From Azospirillum agricola (GTDB lineage Bacteria; Pseudomonadota; Alphaproteobacteria; Azospirillales; Azospirillaceae), in the NCBI RefSeq assembly GCF_017876095.1, contig NZ_JAGINM010000011.1:186001-250000 (forward strand): 64,000 nucleotides of DNA, written 5' to 3'. The notes under the pieces are model-generated. The model made no database searches, was not told where the DNA came from, and worked only from the letters and a program-made list of their open reading frames with translations. Both the position numbers and the translations under genes were made by a program. This document shows positions 59,591-64,000 of this stretch, piece by piece; the stretch's first letter is position 1; each line of letters starts with the position of its first letter.

Positions 59591-59812
59591 ATGATCACGT
59601 CACGTCAGATACGTGCAGGGCGCGCCCTGCTTGGATGGAGTCGCCAATTCCTGGCGGATCGCGCTGTTGTATCCCTCAGCACGGTTCAGCGACTCGAAGA
59701 GGGCAAATCGGACCGTCGCGTCAGTTCCATCGAACGTATCCGCAAGGCCCTCGAAGCAGCAGGAGTGGAATTTTCAAACCGGGGTGACGATGGAGTACGG
59801 ATAAAACCTTGA
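59591..59812 (+). CDS. Xre-family helix-turn-helix regulator
   Basis: 73 residues: ITSRQIRAGRALLGWSRQFL, ADRAVVSLSTVQRLEEGKSD, then a C-terminal helix RIRKALEAAGVEF. It resembles the 38114 product. Codon use is less GC-rich than the core (about 57%), consistent with acquisition alongside the downstream AT-rich gene. It may regulate itself or the SIR2 gene. Confidence 0.8.
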   Translation: MITSRQIRAGRALLGWSRQFLADRAVVSLSTVQRLEEGKSDRRVSSIERIRKALEAAGVEFSNRGDDGVRIKP

Positions 59813-60008
59813 GGGTATGCTTTGTGGCAGCCTGTGCGCCATGAGCGGACAGGCTTGCGGGCAGAACAGGGATTGGGTGTAATCAGCCGTTTCAAGGATG
59901 CGGGGAGGTGGCAGCGTCAAATGGCAGTGGCGATGGATCGTTGAGGGGGAAAGTTGCATAGATATTTCTGATGATATTTTGTTTCATTAATACAACTAAT
60001 AATTTGTG

Positions 60009-60038
60009 TTGCGCATATAGGCAATATATGTTTATTAT
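60009..60038 (+). promoter_or_regulatory. Candidate promoter of the SIR2-NTPase gene
   Basis: TTGCGC (60009-60014), 18 bases, TATTAT (60033-60038) in a very AT-rich leader, 31 bases before the chosen start. The spacing is one base longer than ideal and other TA-rich hexamers are close by. Confidence 0.4.
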
Positions 60039-60069
60039 ATTAAAACATTATGAATTCTCGGGTGAGGCG

Positions 60070-62511
60070 ATGCAACTTCCTGAACCATCAAAAATTGAAA
60101 CTGGCACATCAATTCTATTTTTGGGGGCGGGCTTTTCCGCAGAAGCCACGAATACGAAGGATGAAAGCATCAAGGATGTAGAGAGTTTAATAACCTATCT
60201 CCTTGGTAAGGTTGGCATTGCATCGTCAGAAGGTTACGATCTCGATACCGCATCTGAAGAGTTTCAGAAGGTCTACGGCGATGAGGCGACTGTTGTTTCT
60301 CTGCACAATAACTTTCGAACCAAGGTGTATACCGAAGATCAAGCAACTATAGTTACGCAGCCGTGGCGGCGGATTTATACGACGAACTATGATGACGTCA
60401 TAGAAACTATCTGCTCCGACAGCAGGAAATCTATTACCAAACATGACGTGCGCGATTCTGTCAGTCAACCTATGCCAAGTACTACACAACTTCTGCATAT
60501 TTATGGTGATATCGGGAGGGCATCAGCGCAGGAGTTCGCGCAAGCGTTTCTACTGACGGAGCGCCAAAGGGATAATTCACCCTTCTTGAAATCTCCTTGG
60601 ATGCGAGCCTTTCAGAACGACGTTCTTGCCGCTTCTAGCGTTGTCTTTGTCGGATTCTCGATTTCCGATATAGATATTCGCAGATTACTTGGTCTTTTGC
60701 CCTCCGAAGTTCACGAGAAAATCCACTTCGTAACCCGAACGGAAGAGAGGCAGCCGATCATCACTCGTATGAGCAAGTTTGGAACTCCCCATCCGATAGG
60801 GCTTTCTGCGTTCGCTGCCCACTTGGGCAGAAAGCGTCCAGGTGCAGCGGTTACGACTTACACGGTACTGCCAGTCACCATACACGAGATGTTCTACACG
60901 CCGAAGCTCACAGCATCGGTATCTGCCCCGGACCTCGAGCGACTCTTTATCTCTGGAGTACCTGATCTTGACAAGCTCTCGCAGGCTGATATTTCTGCAG
61001 AGCCGGGATCATACACAATCTCGCGCAGCCGCCATGCTTATCAGCGAGCGGGCAACAATGCATCGGGGGTGATGCCGATCCTCGTCAATAGCGACATTGG
61101 TAACGGCAAAACAATCTTCGCGGACCAGATCGGCTACCAGTATGCTCAAAAGAACTATCGCGTTTTCAAATTTCAGCGTGAACCAGATAACATTGGTGAT
61201 ATTCTTGCATACCTTCAAGCCCTTGAAGATTCTGCGTTGCTAATATTCGACGATGTCATGCGATTCCCCAAATTGCCCACGGCAATCTTGGAGCTCCGCA
61301 AAAGTAACTTGGTGATCCTTGCAACAGTACGAACGAGTTTTCTCGACACATCACTGTCGGCGGTTAAATCTCGTCTCGGTAATGCGACGTGTGTTCAGAT
61401 CGATCTCGATAGCCCGCAGCGCGATGAGACAAAGAGGACAGTAGAATATTTGGCTGTCAATGGATTGCTGGGAAAATACTCCAATCTCACGGACAATGAA
61501 AAGCTCGATTTCGTTGAGAAAACTTGCGGTAGTCAGCTGCGTGATATCGTATTGAGTCTGTATGAAACAGGGGTGCTTCACAGCAGGGTGGAGGAGCTTC
61601 TTATCAATGTTCAGAAGCTGGATAAGAATGCTCAAGATCTTATCATTTTTAGCGCTATACTTACTCAAGCTGGATATCAAGAACTGTCTGAGGTCTGGCT
61701 TTTAACGGAACTTCTCGATTACTCTGGGGCCTTAGAAGATTTACGTGCATCGCTGAACAAGCAAGAGCTTGGCAGCCTTGTCCGGATAGATCAGGGTGAC
61801 CTGAGTATCCGGTCACCCGCGCTTGCTGAGTTCATCTTGAGGCGTGTTTTCAATCTAGGGACGATACTTGACGTTGTAAAACGCGCACTTACATCGGTGC
61901 ATAATAATTTAACTAGTGAAGAAGATCTTGTGAAGATGGCAAAGGGATTGTTGAAATTCTCAGTTTACAGCCGAATTATTCGGAGTGACAGGGAGAACGT
62001 ACTTATCGAGCGATTTTATGATGATTGTCGTCTTCTCTCTTTTGCGGCTAGCGATCCATTATTTTGGGTTCAAAGATCGATCTGCACAATGAAAAACAAG
62101 CAATTCGACATTTCATTCCGTTTTATCGACAATGCCTACGGATTGGCGCGTAGCCGAAGGAATTGGGACACATACCAAATCGATAACCACAAAGCACGTG
62201 TGCTCCTGACTCAGTCTCACGAGAACGGAGTCAGTGTAGATGGAAGTCGTGAAAAAGATGCGCTTTCATTACTCCAAGCGGTATTGGCCCGGAAAAATGA
62301 CGATCTGTACCATCCTCTATCTGTAATGAGAATTTATGCTGAAATTGTGGACAAATATATACATACCCTGACTTTCGAACAAAAAAATTCCCTCAAACAC
62401 TCAATCGAATCCGCTATTCGTAGTATTTCCAAATTTCGTCATACTGGGCGTTTTAGAAATTTGACCGAGCTGCGCAGCCGTCTGGCGAACTCTGTCAAAG
62501 CATTGGACTAA
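60070..62511 (+). CDS. SIR2-domain plus P-loop NTPase protein (anti-phage defence type)
   Basis: 813 residues. The N-terminal SIR2 NAD-binding fold shows GAGFS (19-23), the catalytic-type TTNYDD (104-109), His143 in LLHIYGDI and GFSISDIDI (195-203). The central NTPase has a Walker A NSDIGNGKTIF with Lys347 and a Walker B LIFDDV (Asp394-Asp395). The C-terminal half is helical, probably a sensor. Architectures of this kind (SIR2-STAND, Avs5-like, or DSR-like) sense phage proteins and destroy NAD. The assignment to a subfamily is uncertain. The ATG at 60070 was chosen for GGTGAGG; the frame is open from 59971. Codons are AT-rich, so it was acquired. Confidence 0.88.
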   Translation: MQLPEPSKIETGTSILFLGAGFSAEATNTKDESIKDVESLITYLLGKVGIASSEGYDLDTASEEFQKVYGDEATVVSLHNNFRTKVYTEDQATIVTQPWRRIYTTNYDDVIETICSDSRKSITKHDVRDSVSQPMPSTTQLLHIYGDIGRASAQEFAQAFLLTERQRDNSPFLKSPWMRAFQNDVLAASSVVFVGFSISDIDIRRLLGLLPSEVHEKIHFVTRTEERQPIITRMSKFGTPHPIGLSAFAAHLGRKRPGAAVTTYTVLPVTIHEMFYTPKLTASVSAPDLERLFISGVPDLDKLSQADISAEPGSYTISRSRHAYQRAGNNASGVMPILVNSDIGNGKTIFADQIGYQYAQKNYRVFKFQREPDNIGDILAYLQALEDSALLIFDDVMRFPKLPTAILELRKSNLVILATVRTSFLDTSLSAVKSRLGNATCVQIDLDSPQRDETKRTVEYLAVNGLLGKYSNLTDNEKLDFVEKTCGSQLRDIVLSLYETGVLHSRVEELLINVQKLDKNAQDLIIFSAILTQAGYQELSEVWLLTELLDYSGALEDLRASLNKQELGSLVRIDQGDLSIRSPALAEFILRRVFNLGTILDVVKRALTSVHNNLTSEEDLVKMAKGLLKFSVYSRIIRSDRENVLIERFYDDCRLLSFAASDPLFWVQRSICTMKNKQFDISFRFIDNAYGLARSRRNWDTYQIDNHKARVLLTQSHENGVSVDGSREKDALSLLQAVLARKNDDLYHPLSVMRIYAEIVDKYIHTLTFEQKNSLKHSIESAIRSISKFRHTGRFRNLTELRSRLANSVKALD

Positions 62512-62796
62512 TTCAGTATTTTTGATGAACTCCGCAGCGTGCCAAATCTCCGGATCGAAGCGCACCACCATTCCGGGACGGAGTTCGACCGTCCCGGATT
62601 CGGTTTCGAGGCGGGCCAGACCCTCCAGCATCAGGAGGAACTGTTCGTGGTCGTGGCTGTGGCGCGGCGCCACCGTGCCGGCCTTGACCACGACCTGCTT
62701 CAGCGACGCGCCCGCGCCGACGATCTCCCGCCGTTCCGCGCCGTTCCCGGCGATGGCGGGAAGGTCTTGCCATGTGAACAGCTCGGTCCTGGGCAT
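62401..62796 (-). CDS. Cupin-domain protein with a replaced C-terminus
   Basis: 131 residues in frame. The native part (about 1-95) has the cupin motifs PRHSHDHEQFLLMLEG and VVRFDPEIWHAAEF. After HAAEFIKNTELV the frame enters the AT-rich island and reads an unrelated tail of about 35 residues antisense to the end of the SIR2 gene. The cupin barrel is nearly complete, so some function could remain. The start ATG at 62796 is set by homology; its ribosome-binding site is weak. Confidence 0.75.
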   Translation of the reverse strand: MPRTELFTWQDLPAIAGNGAERREIVGAGASLKQVVVKAGTVAPRHSHDHEQFLLMLEGLARLETESGTVELRPGMVVRFDPEIWHAAEFIKNTELVQCFDRVRQTAAQLGQISKTPSMTKFGNTTNSGFD

Positions 62797-62924
62797 GTCG
62801 GGAACCTTGTGAGGGTGGCTCCAACCGATACGTCCGGACCGGCGGGTTGGTTCACCGGTTCCGCCGGGGCGGGAGTGGACGGGGGCCTGCCGCATGGGTT
62901 CGCGACGGCCGGCGATGATGCCGG

Positions 62925-63221
62925 CTATACCCGTCCCTGCCAGTGGGACGGCCTGCGGCTGGTGTGGGAACAGGCGATGACGAACACGCCTTCCGCCTCG
63001 ACGCGAAAATAAAGCGCATAGGGGAAACGTCGGACCAGCGCGCGGCGTGTGGTGTCGTGCACCAATGGAAAGTGCAGGGGACTCGTGCCGATCCGGGAAA
63101 CCGCGTCGTCGATGGCGGAAAAGAAGTGGTCCCCCAGCCCGAACGCCCGGCTGTCGTACCAGAACTGAGCGTCGCGCAGATCGGCTTCGGCCTCGGGCAG
63201 AACATAGACGGGCCGGCTCAC
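62925..63221 (-). CDS. RelE/ParE-family toxin
   Basis: 98 residues from GTG at 63221, overlapping the antitoxin stop (GTGA). YVLPEAEADLRDAQFWYDSRAFGLGDHFFSAIDDAV, FPLVHDTTRRALVRRFPYALYF with the conserved Arg/Phe-Pro-Tyr core. These toxins are translation-dependent RNases or gyrase inhibitors. The C-terminus HTSRRPSHWQGRV is typical of the RHW motif. Confidence 0.9.
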   Translation of the reverse strand: MSRPVYVLPEAEADLRDAQFWYDSRAFGLGDHFFSAIDDAVSRIGTSPLHFPLVHDTTRRALVRRFPYALYFRVEAEGVFVIACSHTSRRPSHWQGRV

Positions 63222-63427
63222 CGGTCGTTCGGACGCAACCGGGCGCGAACCTCCACCCAAGGGGCTGCGTGCTTGCGGGTTTCCGGGAAGGCGGCGTTGC
63301 GCCGGTCCAGTTCGGCCCTCATGCCTTCGGACAGGGGAATGTCGGCATCCTCCAGGCTGTCCAGCAGATCGCCGGCCAGTTCCAGCCGCTCCTGCGGCGA
63401 CAGAGCGCTGAAATCGATGCGCGGCAT
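63218..63427 (-). CDS. Addiction-module antitoxin
   Basis: 69 residues: FSALSPQERLELAGDLLDSL, EDADIPLSEGMRAELDRRNA and an acidic-to-basic tail. This is the short addiction-module protein that precedes RelE/ParE toxins. GGAGGTGAGAG lies before the ATG. Antitoxin first with a coupled toxin is the normal order; the pair lies 0.7 kb from the SIR2 island. Confidence 0.9.
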   Translation of the reverse strand: MPRIDFSALSPQERLELAGDLLDSLEDADIPLSEGMRAELDRRNAAFPETRKHAAPWVEVRARLRPNDR

Positions 63428-63587
63428 GCTCTCACCTCCGTGACGGACCGTCAGGATAAGGCCCGGCGCCCCCTCCCGCAACAGGTCGCCCCCGACCGGG
63501 CTCCAACAACCGGGTTCCAAGGGCCGACCGGCCCTTGGTGGAGAGCGCGAGAGGCGACGCCTCTCGCACCCCTCCGTCACGGAACCC

Positions 63588-64000
63588 TCACTCCGCCGCC
63601 ATCGGCTGCGGCTGGGCCGGGGCGCGGAAGGCGGCCAGCAGGGTGGCCTCCCTGGCCTTGGCGGCGGCGACGTTGCGGGCCTTGACCGGGCCGTAGCCGC
63701 GCATCTCCATCGGCAAGGCGGCGATCTCCAGCGCGGTCGCGAGGTTGTCGCGGGTCAGGCCGTGCAGGACCTCGCCCATCACCGATTCGTACTCGGCGAT
63801 CAGGGCGCGCTCCTGGCGGCGCTCGGCGGTGCGGCCAAACGGGTCGAGGCGGGTGCCGCGCAGGCGCTTGCCCCTGGCCAGCAGGCGCAGGACCGGCAGC
63901 ATCCAGGGGCCGAAGCTCTTCTTCTTCGGCTCGCCGCCGTCCTCGCCGGTCTCGCCCAGCGTCGGCGGGGCCATGTGGAAGGTCAGCTTCCAGTCGCCCT
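63588..64000 (-). CDS. Indolepyruvate ferredoxin oxidoreductase, C-terminal end (5' end outside window)
   Basis: About 137 residues of the C-terminal part: FHMAPPTLGETGEDGGEPKK, KSFGPWMLPVLRLLARGKRL, GTRLDPFGRTAERRQERALI, ALEIAALPMEMRGYGPVKAR. This matches the end of the large fused indolepyruvate ferredoxin oxidoreductase (normally about 1150 residues), which oxidises aryl-pyruvates to acyl-CoA. The rest lies beyond 64000. Confidence 0.88.
   Translation of the reverse strand, partial: GDWKLTFHMAPPTLGETGEDGGEPKKKSFGPWMLPVLRLLARGKRLRGTRLDPFGRTAERRQERALIAEYESVMGEVLHGLTRDNLATALEIAALPMEMRGYGPVKARNVAAAKAREATLLAAFRAPAQPQPMAAE

Larger units (their letters stand above)
59963..62528. other. AT-rich island carrying one SIR2-NTPase gene
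   Basis: Base composition falls from about 70% GC to about 45%, and to about 25% in the leader (59960-60060). It returns abruptly at about 62530. Ends share a 12-base near-identical direct repeat: TATTTCTGATGA (59963-59974) and TATTTTTGATGA (62517-62528). The right end lies inside a cupin gene. No integrase or transposase is within it. The boundaries are my estimate. Confidence 0.7.

Noticed and set aside
59818..59883. Possible 21-codon Cys-containing peptide upstream of the SIR2 gene
   Set aside because: The only candidate ribosome-binding site is two bases from the ATG, and there is no supporting context.
1..64000. CRISPR array or prophage
   Set aside because: No regularly spaced repeats of 24-40 bases with unique spacers and no phage structural or integrase genes were seen.

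Overview
The window is a chromosomal segment of a high-GC (roughly 70%) Gram-negative alphaproteobacterium. It is most consistent with the Rhodospirillales, probably Azospirillum or a close relative. This rests on gene content and order (glyA-nrdR-ribD-ribE-ribBA-ribH-nusB-thiL, fabH-ihfA-merR, a Ros/MucR regulator, a proton-pumping pyrophosphatase, a bc1-complex assembly chaperone, BamE) and on the codon use. Recognition is by eye; no database search was run.

Layout. 1-7.3 kb: 5' part of pgk (minus), a CYTH-CHAD/ParA-like pair, a histidine kinase without a partner, and hldE (LPS heptose activation). 7.3-9.7 kb: entericidin-like lipoprotein, Uma2-type nuclease-fold protein, dihydrolipoyl dehydrogenase. 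10-16 kb: topA, dprA, a 23-residue hydrophobic mini-gene, enoyl-CoA hydratase, rhomboid protease. 16-21.5 kb: mtnP, small conserved proteins, a FliL-like secreted protein, a YciE-type ferritin-like protein, MucR. 22-32.4 kb: a housekeeping run of rpiB, glyA, nrdR, riboflavin genes, nusB, thiL, a second FliL-like protein and hppA. 32.5-38 kb: bamE, bc1 chaperone, yceD-rpmF-plsX-fabH-ihfA-merR. 38.5-51.5 kb: a large signalling locus. 51.7-58.2 kb: a BON-domain protein and a tetR-RND efflux operon. 58.2-60 kb: small genes, a secreted nuclease and an Xre-type regulator. 60-62.5 kb: an AT-rich island holding one large SIR2 plus P-loop NTPase gene. 62.4-64 kb: a cupin gene cut into by that island, a RelE/ParE-type toxin-antitoxin pair, and the end of an indolepyruvate ferredoxin oxidoreductase gene.

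Two regions stand out. The first is the AT-rich SIR2-NTPase gene (60.07-62.51 kb). Its architecture matches known NAD-depleting anti-phage proteins, it lies beside a toxin-antitoxin pair, and its right edge appears to replace the 3' end of a cupin gene. The second is the locus at 38.5-51.5 kb. It joins an RsbW-like kinase, a SpoIIE phosphatase, a STAS protein and a receiver to two paralogous two-gene membrane sensor units. One of these units is fused to an MFS transporter and lies next to an orphan periplasmic binding protein. The arrangement suggests a duplicated sensory module feeding a partner-switching circuit, and I do not recognise it as a described system.

Smaller points of interest are a RibBA whose GTP cyclohydrolase II half lacks its zinc ligands, a MucR without a complete zinc site, tandem duplication of gene 3' ends including the stop codon, two long intergenic palindromes of one family, and possible general-stress (GGAAC type) promoters.
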